From Burkholderia sp. Ac-20365 (GTDB taxonomy: Bacteria; Pseudomonadota; Gammaproteobacteria; Burkholderiales; Burkholderiaceae): DNA of 64,000 nucleotides. Every line of letters starts with the position of its first letter. Position 1 is the stretch's first letter. This document shows positions 9,039 to 17,492 of the stretch, one piece after another. The position numbers and the translations under genes were made by a program. The notes under the pieces are model-generated. The model searched no databases. It saw nothing but the letters and a program-made list of their open reading frames with translations, and was not told where the DNA came from. The DNA lies in assembly GCF_017104715.1 (NCBI RefSeq), contig NZ_JAAGPI010000021.1, forward strand, positions 102,857 to 166,856, read 5' to 3'.

Positions 9039-9476
9039 TCAGTCGGCGAGCCGGTAAACCTTGGCAAAGCGCGCGGCCTGCACGACGCCGTAGTCGCCGG
9101 GTGCGTACTGCATGATCCAGTCGCCTGCTGTGCCCTTGAGGACGTCGCCGCCTTGTGCCGAGCGCGTGAGCGAGAACGCTTCGTCCATGCGCTTCGCGAG
9201 CACAACGGCAGGGCGGTTGCGGTATGCGCCCGCTTCGCCGTGCGCGAGTGCAATGTCCGCAGGCAGGTACTTCGCGTCGAAGCGTTCACGCGACACGACC
9301 CAGCGGTCACCCGTCGAGCCCGTGATCAGCGCGTCGCCGCGTGTATAACGGTTCGGTCCTTCGAGGCTCATCAGTTCGCCGTCGCCCTCGGCGAATTGCA
9401 CGGCGACGGTTTCGTCCTTGACGACGCGTTGCGCGGCCGGGTCGGTGAGCAGGTCGATGTTTTTCAGTTCGATCAT
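9039..9476 (-). CDS. PGDYG-family protein
   Basis: 145 aa from the ATG at 9476 (MIELKNIDLL); the frame stays open further upstream to 9626 but would overlap a terminator. The C-terminal part carries AGDWIMQYAPGDYGVV, the signature of the PGDYG domain, and two related half-motifs occur earlier (RYTRGDALITGS.GDRWVV). It is probably a small cytoplasmic protein of unknown function. It converges with the DUF3022 gene 16 nt away. Confidence 0.7.
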   Translation of the reverse strand: MIELKNIDLLTDPAAQRVVKDETVAVQFAEGDGELMSLEGPNRYTRGDALITGSTGDRWVVSRERFDAKYLPADIALAHGEAGAYRNRPAVVLAKRMDEAFSLTRSAQGGDVLKGTAGDWIMQYAPGDYGVVQAARFAKVYRLAD

Positions 9477-9582
9477 GAGGCGAAATAACGCAAGAATTGA
9501 CGGGGCTGCGTAAGTGCGTGTCGATACAACACGCATAGGCAAACGCAGCGCAGGCGGGCATGATGCCAGATTCTTGCGGCAC

Positions 9583-9614
9583 CTAATAAAAAACGCCTGC
9601 CGGTGAGGCAGGCG
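9583..9614 (-). terminator. Terminator of the Spy-like gene
   Basis: CGCCTGCC-GGTGA-GGCAGGCG forms an 8-bp stem. On the minus strand it runs directly into TTTTTTATT. It lies 22 nt after the stop codon of the leftward Spy-like gene and upstream of the PGDYG gene. Confidence 0.85.
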
Positions 9615-9636
9615 TCGTTGGTTCATGCGAAGCAGA

Positions 9637-10149
9637 TTACGGCTTTACAGTTGCATCCGATGCGGGCGCAGCCGGCTTGCGCGAATGGCTGCGGTGCGGA
9701 CGGCCTTCGGGCGGCTGGCGGCGGAAGGTCGTGTCGGCCAGCTTCTTCTGTTCGGGCGAGAAACTGTTGTACAGCGGCTCGAATGCGTCGACCAGTTTCT
9801 TCGTGCCGTCGGCATGAGCTTGCGTGATTGCGGCGTATTGCTTCATGTCGTCGAGGGCCGAGACGTTTTCATGTGCGCGGCGTTCTTCGAACAGCTTGCC
9901 CATCGTTTCGCCGTTCTTGCGCATGACGTCAGCGAATGCGTTCCATTGCGTTTCCTGCGCCGACGTGATCTTCAGTTGGGTGTGCAGATACTTGATGCGG
10001 TCTTCGACGCGCTGCTCGTGGCGAGCCGCACTCGAAGCCGGCGCTGCCGCTGACATGGCCGGACCGGATGCGCCTGCGGGCGCGGCCGTCTGTGCAAATG
10101 CGGCGCTCATGGTCAGTGCGGAAGCGAGAATGGCGAGCGTTTTTTTCAT
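9637..10149 (-). CDS. Spy/CpxP-like periplasmic LTXXQ-motif protein
   Basis: 170 aa. A classical signal peptide (MKKTLAILASALTMSAAFAQ, cleavage after AFA) is followed by an Ala-rich linker and a helical core. The core has LKITSAQETQWNAF, the LTxxQ-like motif of Spy/CpxP proteins, and a second half-motif FSPEQKKLADTTF. Members are periplasmic chaperones or envelope-stress sensors. The C-terminus is basic and Pro-rich. It is divergent from the LysR gene at 10303. Confidence 0.78.
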   Translation of the reverse strand: MKKTLAILASALTMSAAFAQTAAPAGASGPAMSAAAPASSAARHEQRVEDRIKYLHTQLKITSAQETQWNAFADVMRKNGETMGKLFEERRAHENVSALDDMKQYAAITQAHADGTKKLVDAFEPLYNSFSPEQKKLADTTFRRQPPEGRPHRSHSRKPAAPASDATVKP

Positions 10150-10302
10150 TGAGACTCCTGTTGTCTATTCGTATAAGACTAATTGCTACACGACGCGTCG
10201 GCTTCGACATGCATCATGCTGTGCGCTATTAGTATCACGTTATCGCGCGATTGCGTCTCTATTGCGACAACTGCTTACAACCGAAACGATCGGAAATAGC
10301 CG

Positions 10303-11187
10303 GTGGATAAATTCGTCAGCATGGAAGTCTTCGTGGCCGTGGTCGAAGCGGGCAGCCTCACGGCGGCCGCCGAGCGCTTCGATCTGTCGTCGGCGATGGT
10401 CGGCAAGCACATTCGCGCGCTCGAAACGCAGCTCTCCACGCGCCTTCTCACACGTACCACACGCCGTCAAAGTCTTACCGAAATCGGACGGCAGTATTAC
10501 GAACAGTGCCGGCGTATCCTCGCTGACGTGAAGGCCGCCGAATCGCTGGCGGAAGCGATGACATCCGTGCCGCGCGGCACGCTGAAGGTGACGGTGCCGC
10601 TCACGTATGGCGTCGAAGTGTTTTCGCCCGCGATGACGGACTATCTGAATCTCTATCCCGAAGTCAGTCTCGAACTCGATCTGTCGAACCGCATCTTCGA
10701 TCTGGTCGAAGAGGGCTTCGATGCTTCCGTGCGTATCGGCAAGCTGCCCGATTCGAGTCTCGTTGCGCGGCCGCTGAAACCTTACCGGATGCGCGCATGC
10801 GCGTCGCCTGCTTATCTGCAGCGTATGGGTACGCCACAGACGCCCGCCGATCTCGTCCATCACGAATGCCTCGGTTTTCTGCATTGGGGACGCGAAGGCT
10901 TGTGGCGGCTCGATGGCGACGGCGAGAGCGACTATCAGCTGCGCCCCGGACGCTTTCGCGCGAACAACGGCCAGGCGCTGAAGATGGCGGCGTTGCAAGG
11001 CTTCGGTCTCGTGCTGCAGCCGGAGGCGCTGGTTGCGCGCGAGATCGAACGCGGCGAACTGGTGCCGGTGCTCGAAGACTGGCTGCCCGAAGGCGCGCCT
11101 GTGCATCTGATCTATCCGCGCGACCGGCAACCGACACCGAAGCTCACGACCTTCATCGACTTCGTGATCGACCGGTTCGGTGTGTGA
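10303..11187 (+). CDS. LysR-family transcriptional regulator
   Basis: 294 aa from a GTG start at 10303. The HTH (SLTAAAERFDLSSAMVGKHIRALE) and a linker with RRILADVKAAE precede a substrate domain of the large AaeR/DmlR-like group (LELDLSNRIFDLVEEGFDASVRIG). That signature is very common in Burkholderia and does not predict a ligand. The only divergent neighbour is the Spy-like gene; a regulatory link is possible but unsupported. Confidence 0.78.
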   Translation: MDKFVSMEVFVAVVEAGSLTAAAERFDLSSAMVGKHIRALETQLSTRLLTRTTRRQSLTEIGRQYYEQCRRILADVKAAESLAEAMTSVPRGTLKVTVPLTYGVEVFSPAMTDYLNLYPEVSLELDLSNRIFDLVEEGFDASVRIGKLPDSSLVARPLKPYRMRACASPAYLQRMGTPQTPADLVHHECLGFLHWGREGLWRLDGDGESDYQLRPGRFRANNGQALKMAALQGFGLVLQPEALVAREIERGELVPVLEDWLPEGAPVHLIYPRDRQPTPKLTTFIDFVIDRFGV

Positions 11188-11334
11188 TGTTCTTCGTCTG
11201 CGTGGCGTCATCCGATATGTGCAGCGCGCATGGGTTCGCTCATGCGTTCTCTCATGCGTGAGCAAGGCGCATAATCCGCGTCATCGGCCTGCCATGTCTG
11301 GCGGGCGTTCACCTTCTACCTTGACCTTCAATCG

Positions 11335-11796
11335 ATGAGACCACCGCGCCTCGATCAGCTCGACGAACTCGACCGTAACCTCGTCGCACTGCTGCAAGCC
11401 AATGCGCGCGAAAGCGTCGCGAATCTCGCGCGGCAACTGGACGTTGCGCGCACCACGGTGATCGCGCGTATCGCGCGACTCGAAAAGACCAACGTGATCG
11501 CCGGCTACAGCGTGCGGCTTGGGCAGGACGTGCTCGACGCGAGCATGCATGCGTATGTCGGCATCATCATCGCGCCGAAGTTTGGCGCGGACGTGCTGAA
11601 GAAACTCAACCGCATGCCGGAAGTGCAGCTGCTGTGTGCCGTGAGCGGCGAGTTCGATTACGTCGCGTGGCTGCGCGCCGATTCGCCAGACCGGCTGAAC
11701 GATCTGCTCGATCAGATTGGCGGACTGGCAGGCGTCGAACGGACGACGACGTCGATCATTCTCGCGCGCAAGATCGATCGCGGGATGGGCGTCTGA
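11335..11796 (+). CDS. Lrp/AsnC-family regulator
   Basis: 153 aa. The N-terminal HTH (LDELDRNLVALLQANARESVANLARQL region, residues 6-32) is followed by the RAM ligand domain (AYVGIIIAPKFG, EVQLLCAVSGEFDYVAWLRA). The next gene encodes a saccharopine-dehydrogenase-like amino-acid enzyme in the same direction, so it is probably its amino-acid-responsive regulator. A large dyad lies between the two genes (11838-11879). Confidence 0.82.
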   Translation: MRPPRLDQLDELDRNLVALLQANARESVANLARQLDVARTTVIARIARLEKTNVIAGYSVRLGQDVLDASMHAYVGIIIAPKFGADVLKKLNRMPEVQLLCAVSGEFDYVAWLRADSPDRLNDLLDQIGGLAGVERTTTSIILARKIDRGMGV

Positions 11797-11837
11797 TCAG
11801 CCGTTCACAGGCATGCCGTTTACGACGTTTTGATACG

Positions 11838-11879
11838 TTTTCGACGAATCGACGAAATGCTTCGTCATATCGTCGAAAA
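11838..11879. promoter_or_regulatory. Interrupted dyad, candidate Lrp operator
   Basis: The outer arms TTTTCGACGA (11838-11847) and TCGTCGAAAA (11870-11879) are perfect inverted repeats. Inside them GACGAA-ATGC-TTCGTC forms a second dyad. The site sits 117 nt upstream of the saccharopine-dehydrogenase-like gene, directly after the Lrp gene. Dyads of repeated half-sites fit octameric Lrp-type binding; this is inference. Confidence 0.5.
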
Positions 11880-11995
11880 TCATGGTCATTGCGCAGCACT
11901 TTGCTTCTATAAACCGACTCGCCTTCTCCCTACACTCTTTCGTAGAGGTTCGCTGCGGCGCACCGACACCAACCAGAGAAACTAAGGAGAAGCGC

Positions 11996-13093
11996 ATGAA
12001 AGTTGCCATCGTTGGCGCAGGTCTGATCGGTCACACCATCGCGCACATGCTGCGTGAAACCGGCGACTACGAAGTGCTCGCGCTGGATCGCGACCAGCAC
12101 GCGCTCGACAAGCTGGCCGCGCAAGGCATCCCGACCCGCCGCGTCGATTCCGCCGATCCCGCCGCGTTGCGCGCCGAAATCCAGGGCTTCGATGCGCTCG
12201 TCAATGCGCTGCCGTATTACCTCGCGGTGAGCGTCGCGTCGGCGGCGAAGGGCGCAGGCGTGCATTACTTCGATCTGACGGAAGACGTGCGCGCCACGCA
12301 CGCGATCCGCGCGATCGCCGACGGCGCCGACCATGCATTCATGCCGCAATGCGGCCTCGCGCCGGGCTTCATCGGTATCGCCGCGCATGAACTGGCAAAC
12401 CGCTTCACCGAAATCCGCGACGTGAAGATGCGCGTCGGCGCGCTGCCGGAGTTTCCGACCAACGCGCTGAAGTACAACCTGACGTGGAGCGTCGACGGCC
12501 TCATCAACGAATACTGCCAGCCCTGCGAAGCGATCCGCGACAGCCGCACGCAATGGGTGCAGCCGCTCGAAGGCCTCGAGCATTTCTCGCTCGACGGCAC
12601 CGAGTACGAGGCGTTCAACACGTCGGGCGGTCTGGGCACGCTGTGCGAGACGCTGTCGGGCCGCGTCGAGACGCTCGACTACAAGTCGGTGCGCTATCCC
12701 GGTCACCGCGATCTGATGCAGTTCCTGCTGGAAGACCTGCGCCTGGCCAGCGACCGCGATACGCTGAAGACGATCATGCGCCGCTCGGTGCCTTCGACGG
12801 CACAGGACGTCGTGCTGGTGTTCATCACCGTGACGGGCGTGCGCGACGGCCAACTGGTGCAGGAAGTGTTCACGCGCAAGATTTTCGCGAAGACGGTGTG
12901 CGGCGTGCCGATGAGCGCGATCCAGATCACAACGGCAGGCGCGATGTGCGCCGTGCTCGATCTGTTCCGCGAGAAGAAGCTGCCGCAAAGCGGCTTCGTG
13001 CGGCAGGAGCAGGTGTCGTTGCGCGAGTTCCTGGCCAACCGCTTTGGCCAGCTGTATGAAGGCCGCGCGCTGGATGCGATGGCGACGGTCTGA
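11996..13093 (+). CDS. Saccharopine dehydrogenase family protein (possibly lysine 6-dehydrogenase)
   Basis: 365 aa from the ATG at 11996, 8 nt after AAGGAGA; the frame from 11882 has no ribosome site. The N-terminal Rossmann motif MKVAIVGAGLIGHTIAHML, the FDLTEDV segment and MPQCGLAPGFIGIAAHEL belong to the saccharopine-dehydrogenase/lysine-6-dehydrogenase fold. Length is near that of single-domain lysine 6-dehydrogenases. The Lrp-type regulator upstream supports an amino-acid substrate, possibly lysine; not proven by sequence. Confidence 0.78.
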   Translation: MKVAIVGAGLIGHTIAHMLRETGDYEVLALDRDQHALDKLAAQGIPTRRVDSADPAALRAEIQGFDALVNALPYYLAVSVASAAKGAGVHYFDLTEDVRATHAIRAIADGADHAFMPQCGLAPGFIGIAAHELANRFTEIRDVKMRVGALPEFPTNALKYNLTWSVDGLINEYCQPCEAIRDSRTQWVQPLEGLEHFSLDGTEYEAFNTSGGLGTLCETLSGRVETLDYKSVRYPGHRDLMQFLLEDLRLASDRDTLKTIMRRSVPSTAQDVVLVFITVTGVRDGQLVQEVFTRKIFAKTVCGVPMSAIQITTAGAMCAVLDLFREKKLPQSGFVRQEQVSLREFLANRFGQLYEGRALDAMATV

Positions 13094-13172
13094 CTTAACG
13101 CCGGATAGCAGCCGGACCGAGGGCCATCTGAGTCATTGAGGCTCCGCAGAGAGCCGTTTATTGGGCAACCGT

Positions 13173-13211
13173 AAAAAGGGCGTCCGACCTTGCTGGTCGG
13201 ACGCCCTTTTT
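13173..13211. terminator. Bidirectional terminator between convergent genes
   Basis: A 12-bp perfect stem, GGGCGTCCGACC with GGTCGGACGCCC, encloses a TTGCT loop. A5 lies before it and T5 after it, so it can stop transcripts from both sides: the dehydrogenase gene from the left and the kinase gene from the right. Confidence 0.92.
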
Positions 13212-13238
13212 GCTGGTTGCAACGTAATGCGGCGCGGT

Positions 13239-13859
13239 TCACACCGGCATCGGCGGCAACATCATGCTGGGCGGTTGCGGTGTCTGTACGATGCGCGCGA
13301 GCAGCGCGTCGTAATCTGCGGCTGTGGGCGATGTGTTGTCGAACATGAGAAGACCGTCGAGCGCGTCGCCCTCCGGTACGAAGCGGCGCTGACGGTATTC
13401 ATCCCAATGCGCGAGCTTGTACGCGTCATTCTGATTGCCGCGCGCGCCGATCCGCTCGCGCGCCGTGTCTTCCTCAGTCGACACCCACACGACGCTGATG
13501 TTCACGTCCTTTGGCACCCCAAGCCACGCGTGATCGAACAGCTTGCGCTCGCGTACTTCGCGCGACAGCGGGCCGACTGCGATCACGCCGATGCCGAGCT
13601 GGAGATTTTCGGCAGCCGTATCGAACAACCCGCGGTATTCCGGGTCGCGAAAATGCTGCAGGAACAGCGGGCTGTCGCGATCGTTGGGATCACCCGTCAG
13701 CGCGCCGATCGCGGCGGCGCTGTAGACGCCGTACAGCGTGTCCTTGTCGAGCAGGCAGAGGGCTTCACCCGTTGCCTTCATCAATGGGCCGATCAGCCGT
13801 TTGGCCAGCGTCGTCTTGCCAACGCCTGCATGGCCGCAGATAAAAACCAGATGCGTCAC
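13239..13859 (-). CDS. P-loop ATPase/kinase-like protein
   Basis: 206 aa. A Walker A motif lies near the N-terminus (FICGHAGVGKTTLAKRL, residues 6-22), followed by LLDKDTLYG and a lid-like RERIGARGNQNDAYKL stretch, as in small-molecule or zeta-type kinases of the AAA_33 group. The C-terminus is Pro-rich. Substrate unknown. It lies divergent from the FitAB-like toxin-antitoxin genes (150 bp between starts), but there is no evidence that they work together. Confidence 0.65.
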   Translation of the reverse strand: MTHLVFICGHAGVGKTTLAKRLIGPLMKATGEALCLLDKDTLYGVYSAAAIGALTGDPNDRDSPLFLQHFRDPEYRGLFDTAAENLQLGIGVIAVGPLSREVRERKLFDHAWLGVPKDVNISVVWVSTEEDTARERIGARGNQNDAYKLAHWDEYRQRRFVPEGDALDGLLMFDNTSPTAADYDALLARIVQTPQPPSMMLPPMPV

Positions 13860-13952
13860 GTCGATGGATTCTCCGTAATGGAAGTGAGTGGCTGTCCGGA
13901 CCGATGTTGAAGGGAACGGCGGCGTGCCGCAAGCCTATGCCATCCGGCCAGA

Positions 13953-13988
13953 TTGACTGTGTCAACGCCTTTGCTATCATTGCTATCA
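13953..13988 (+). promoter_or_regulatory. Promoter of the fitAB-like operon with overlapping operators
   Basis: TTGACT (13953-13958) and TATCAT (13975-13980) are separated by 16 nt, a near-consensus sigma-70 promoter. The -35 box is inside the palindrome TTGACTGTGTCAA (13953-13965). The -10 box is inside a perfect tandem repeat of TTGCTATCA (13971-13979 and 13980-13988). This is the layout expected for an autoregulated toxin-antitoxin operon, with the antitoxin start 22 nt downstream. Confidence 0.65.
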
Positions 13989-14009
13989 CACGTGTACCGG
14001 GGAATGTAA

Positions 14010-14255
14010 ATGGCAAATCTGTTGGTCCGAGGTCTGGACGATGCGTTGGTGCAGAGCCTGCGTGAGCAGGCCGCGGCTCACGGGCGCAGCGTCGAAGCAG
14101 AGCATCGGGAAATCCTGGCGCAGGCGCTCTTTCAGCCGAAGAAGCTCAGCTTCGCGGAGTGGCTGATGAGCATGCCCGACGTTGGCGAGGACGCCGACTT
14201 CGAGCGCCGTCATGACGCAACTGACGAAGGCGAGGGACCGGGTGTATTTGATTGA
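14010..14255 (+). CDS. FitA-like ribbon-helix-helix antitoxin
   Basis: 81 aa. The N-terminal MANLLVRGLDDALVQSLREQAAAHGRS with EHREILAQAL is the ribbon-helix-helix of FitA/VapB-type antitoxins. The C-terminal half (FAEWLMSMPDVGEDADFER) resembles the toxin-binding tail. It overlaps the toxin gene by 44 nt. It should bind the promoter just upstream and neutralise the PIN toxin. Confidence 0.85.
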   Translation: MANLLVRGLDDALVQSLREQAAAHGRSVEAEHREILAQALFQPKKLSFAEWLMSMPDVGEDADFERRHDATDEGEGPGVFD

Positions 14256-14670
14256 TACCAATGTAATCAGCGAAATGCGCAAGGCAAGCCGCGCCAATCC
14301 TGGCGTGCAGGCTTTTTTCGAAACGGCGAAGGCAGGCGGGCATCGCCTGTATCTATCCGTGGTCACAGTGGGCGAGTTGCGGCGCGGCGTCGACCTGATC
14401 CGGCATCGCGGCGACAGCTCCCAGGCATCGCGTCTGGAAAGCTGGCTCGACACGATCATGGATTCATTCAGTAGCCACATCCTGAATGTCGGTACGGACG
14501 TCGCACAGGCGTGGGGCCACTTGCGTGTGCCGGATCCCGGACACTCGCTGGACAAGCTGATCGCGGCAACCGCCCTGATCTACAACCTGACCGTGGTCAC
14601 TCGCAACGTGGCAGACTTCGATGGCACGGGCGCGCGGGTGTTGAACCCGTTCCAGTTGCCGAACGCGTGA
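14212..14670 (+). CDS. FitB/VapC-like PIN-domain toxin
   Basis: 152 aa from the ATG at 14212, inside the antitoxin gene; a start at GTG 14242 (VYLIDTNVISE) would also be compatible. The PIN-domain acidic residues are present: LIDTNVISE near the N-terminus, SVVTVGELRRG, then LDKLIAATALIYNLTVVTRNVADFDGTG. The protein is probably a Mg-dependent ribonuclease acting on RNA when free of the antitoxin. All four conserved acids appear intact. Confidence 0.85.
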   Translation: MTQLTKARDRVYLIDTNVISEMRKASRANPGVQAFFETAKAGGHRLYLSVVTVGELRRGVDLIRHRGDSSQASRLESWLDTIMDSFSSHILNVGTDVAQAWGHLRVPDPGHSLDKLIAATALIYNLTVVTRNVADFDGTGARVLNPFQLPNA

Positions 14671-14756
14671 GGTTCGGCGCAGGCGCGTGAAATAACATAT
14701 GACGGCGCGTGACGCAGCGCGCCGGGATAACGAAACACCAACAGGGGAGACGAACC

Positions 14757-15230
14757 ATGACACGCACGCAACCCTTTGCGTTAGAGCAAGCAGTCAAGCT
14801 CAAGGCTGCAGCTTCGGGTGCCGCCGTCGCGGTCGTCGTTGCCGTGTTGCTCTCCGGGTGCGCTGCCACGCCCGCGGACAAGGTGCCGTTCAAGGACGTC
14901 CCCACTGAACGTATCGTCAAGCAGGGCTACACGCAGCCGGGTGAAGGCAAGGTTGCCGTGGACCTTCGCCGGGAGCGTACCGACAACGTGATCGTGCGGT
15001 TTCGCGACGCGCTCGTGTATGTCGATGGCGAGCAGATTGCGGACATCATGAACGGCGAGCACATCGTCCTGTGGCTCACGCCAGGCACGCATCGCATCGG
15101 CGTGTCGACGCAGTTCGATCCCGTCGTCGAAATCAACTTTATCGTTACGCCCGACACGCGATATTCGAACCGCGCGAGTGTCTCGTTCAACAACGATCAT
15201 CGCATCATGCTGCGGCGCGTCGCGAACTGA
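14757..15230 (+). CDS. Putative lipoprotein
   Basis: 157 aa from the ATG at 14757 (GGGGAGA upstream). The N-terminus has a hydrophobic segment ending in the lipobox LLSGC (Cys near residue 39), so it is likely exported and lipid-anchored. The mature part is mostly beta strand (VIVRFRDALVYVDGEQI, LTPGTHRIGVST). No enzymatic motif is visible; function unknown. Confidence 0.7.
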   Translation: MTRTQPFALEQAVKLKAAASGAAVAVVVAVLLSGCAATPADKVPFKDVPTERIVKQGYTQPGEGKVAVDLRRERTDNVIVRFRDALVYVDGEQIADIMNGEHIVLWLTPGTHRIGVSTQFDPVVEINFIVTPDTRYSNRASVSFNNDHRIMLRRVAN

Positions 15231-15395
15231 TCCCGCGGCTCGCCAATGACAATTCGACACAACGCAACGCCTCAACTCCACGTAACATCGCAGCTTGACA
15301 CCGCGCCCCGCGCGGCTTTGCATCAGGGCCATGTAGCCCATCGTGACTAACAATTTGTAATCCGCAAAGCCGATTCGTATTCAAGGTATTCAATC

Positions 15396-16373
15396 ATGCT
15401 GATCAACTGCGCCGCGTATCAGGACGGCCGCAAACTGGCCGATATCGAAATCGACGACATCAGCGTCTATGTCGCGAAACCCGAGTGCTTCGTCTGGGTG
15501 GCGTTGAAAGATCCCGGACCGGGCGAACTCGAAGTAATGAAGCATGAGTTCGGGCTGCACGAACTGGCTGTCGAAGACGTGCGCCATGGCCATCAACGGC
15601 CGAAGATCGAGGAGTACGGCAACTCGCTGTTTGCCGTCATGCACACCATCGAAACCGATGACGACGGCGAGTTCGTGATCGGCGAAGTCGATGTGTTCGT
15701 TGGCGCGAACTATGTGCTGTCCGTCCGGCGCGGCACGCGTCACGGGTTCCAGGAGGTTCGCGCGCGTTGCGAGCGCGAACCGCAGCTATTGAAAGAAGGC
15801 TCGGCCTTCGTGCTATATGCACTCGCCGATAACGTCGTCGACCGGTATTTTCCGATTCTGGAGTCGATCGGCACCGAGATCGAGGAGATCGAAGATCGCA
15901 TCTTCGACAAGCATGACCTCGCGGCATCGCGCGCGATCATCGAAGACCTGTATTCGTTGAAGCGCCGTCTCGTGATGCTGCAGCATCACATCGAGCCGCT
16001 GCTCGAAGGTATCAGCAAGCTGACGGGCGGGCGCATCCCCGCGATCTGCGTCGGCATGCAGGCGTACTTTCGCGACGTGTACGACCATCTCGACCGCATC
16101 GTGCGAACCATCGAAGGCCGCCGCGAAATGATCGTCACGGCTATTCAGGTCAATCTCGGCATGATCTCGCTCGCGGAAAACGAGGTGACCAAGCGGCTGG
16201 GCTCATTCGCCGCCCTGTTCGCCGTGCCGACCATGATCGCCGGTATCTACGGGATGAACTTCGAGCACATTCCCGAGTTGCATTTTGCTTACGGATACCC
16301 CGTGTGCATCGCGGCAATGGTGGTGGTCGATCTCTTCCTGTACTGGCGTTTCAAGAAAGCGAACTGGCTGTAG
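15396..16373 (+). CDS. corA: Magnesium/cobalt transporter CorA
   Basis: 325 aa. A long cytoplasmic N-terminal domain is followed by a coiled helix and two C-terminal membrane spans. The invariant YGMNFEHIPEL (the GMN selectivity motif) is present at the first span and the protein ends in a short basic tail. It forms a pentameric inner-membrane channel for Mg2+ or Co2+. It is monocistronic and converges with the LysE-type gene 27 nt away. Confidence 0.93.
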   Translation: MLINCAAYQDGRKLADIEIDDISVYVAKPECFVWVALKDPGPGELEVMKHEFGLHELAVEDVRHGHQRPKIEEYGNSLFAVMHTIETDDDGEFVIGEVDVFVGANYVLSVRRGTRHGFQEVRARCEREPQLLKEGSAFVLYALADNVVDRYFPILESIGTEIEEIEDRIFDKHDLAASRAIIEDLYSLKRRLVMLQHHIEPLLEGISKLTGGRIPAICVGMQAYFRDVYDHLDRIVRTIEGRREMIVTAIQVNLGMISLAENEVTKRLGSFAALFAVPTMIAGIYGMNFEHIPELHFAYGYPVCIAAMVVVDLFLYWRFKKANWL

Positions 16374-16400
16374 CGCACATGGCTCGCGCGAAGGGAACGC

Positions 16401-17039
16401 TCAGCGTTTCGTCAACGCGAGCCGCACACCCAAACCGATAAAGCTCGCGCCGACCACCCGGTCGATCCACCGCCGCACGGCCGGCTGCGAGCGCACAGCA
16501 CGTGCGGCCGTCGCGGCGAGCCACGCGATCACGCAGTCGTTGATAAGCCCGAGCGTCACGAACACGGCGCCCAGCACGAGAAACGCCAGCGTCTTGTGCG
16601 GGCTGTCGGCGCTGACGAACTGCGGGAAGAACGCTATATAGAACAGCAGCACCTTCGGATTCGACGCGTTGGTGACGAAGCCCCGAAAGAGCAGTGTGCC
16701 GCGCGACAGGCGCGGTGCATCGGGCGCCGCATTGCCTCTCGCGACGGCCGCCGCCGCAGGCCACAGCATCTTCAAGCCGAGATACATCAGATAAGCCGCG
16801 CCGATCCACTTGATCGCGTTGAATGCGCCCGGCGACGCCGCGAGCAGCGCGGTGATGCCGAGTGCGCACGCAACGGTGTGCATGCAGCCGCCGAACGCGA
16901 CTCCGAGCGCGGAAAGCAAACCCGCGCGCCGTCCTTGCGCGATGCTCTGACCGGCCACATACGCGATGTCCGGACCGGGCGTCAGATTGAGCACGGTGAC
17001 GGCGACGAGAAACAGCGGGAACTGGCTGATACCAAACAT
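16401..17039 (-). CDS. LysE/RhtB-family amino acid exporter
   Basis: 212 aa from the ATG at 17039 (MFGISQFPLFLVAVTVLNLTPGPD region); a longer frame from 17267 includes non-coding sequence. The hallmark LTPGPDIAYVAGQSIAQGRRAG follows the first span, and KWIGAAYLMYLGLK and NPKVLLFYIAFFPQF mark the following spans (about six in all). Family members export amino acids or homoserine lactones from the cytoplasm. Substrate not predictable. Confidence 0.88.
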   Translation of the reverse strand: MFGISQFPLFLVAVTVLNLTPGPDIAYVAGQSIAQGRRAGLLSALGVAFGGCMHTVACALGITALLAASPGAFNAIKWIGAAYLMYLGLKMLWPAAAAVARGNAAPDAPRLSRGTLLFRGFVTNASNPKVLLFYIAFFPQFVSADSPHKTLAFLVLGAVFVTLGLINDCVIAWLAATAARAVRSQPAVRRWIDRVVGASFIGLGVRLALTKR

Positions 17040-17492
17040 GGCAACTCCGCGAATGAATGCGCGCTCAGTCATAGCGCCGCGAACAGCGACAACACGATGA
17101 CACGCGCACTCAACCGATGATACGCAGATCCCATCTGTTGCGCAGAGCGCGACGGCAAGCGCATTTTCCCTTGCGGCACGCGCAATAAAGGGCCAGCATA
17201 TGCCACCTGCCTGCCACATAGCTTGCGGCTCGCGGGAAGATAGAAAGCAGAAGGAAGGCATGACCACCGAAGAAACAAGCGAGCCATTCTTGCCACGACG
17301 TTATTCGCCGTATCGCCGAAGCACCACGGCACACCACGCGTCGAGCCGCGCGCCGCAAGCCGCAGCGCGCTGTGCAGCGCAGCAGCATCGGTCGTTGACA
17401 CTGCGAACAGGCGCCGCCGAGAATAGCGCTCGCAAACGATTGCGCACAATCAAAAACGGGCTCAGCGCGAGTCCAACAACTGGAGATACTGC
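17040..17492. other. Gene-free 453-bp region upstream of rbsB
   Basis: Between the LysE-type gene start and rbsB I see no credible gene; the open frames here are short and lack ribosome sites. The only structure recognised is the LacI-type operator at 17431-17444 near the rbsB end. Confidence 0.6.
17431..17444. promoter_or_regulatory. Candidate RbsR operator
   Basis: CGCAAACGATTGCG is symmetric at 6 of 7 positions around a central CG, the LacI-family operator form. It is comparable to the CGAAACGTTTCG core known for RbsR of E. coli. It ends 48 nt before the rbsB start, a repressing position, and a LacI-type regulator gene (21494-22537) lies in the same cluster. Confidence 0.6.
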
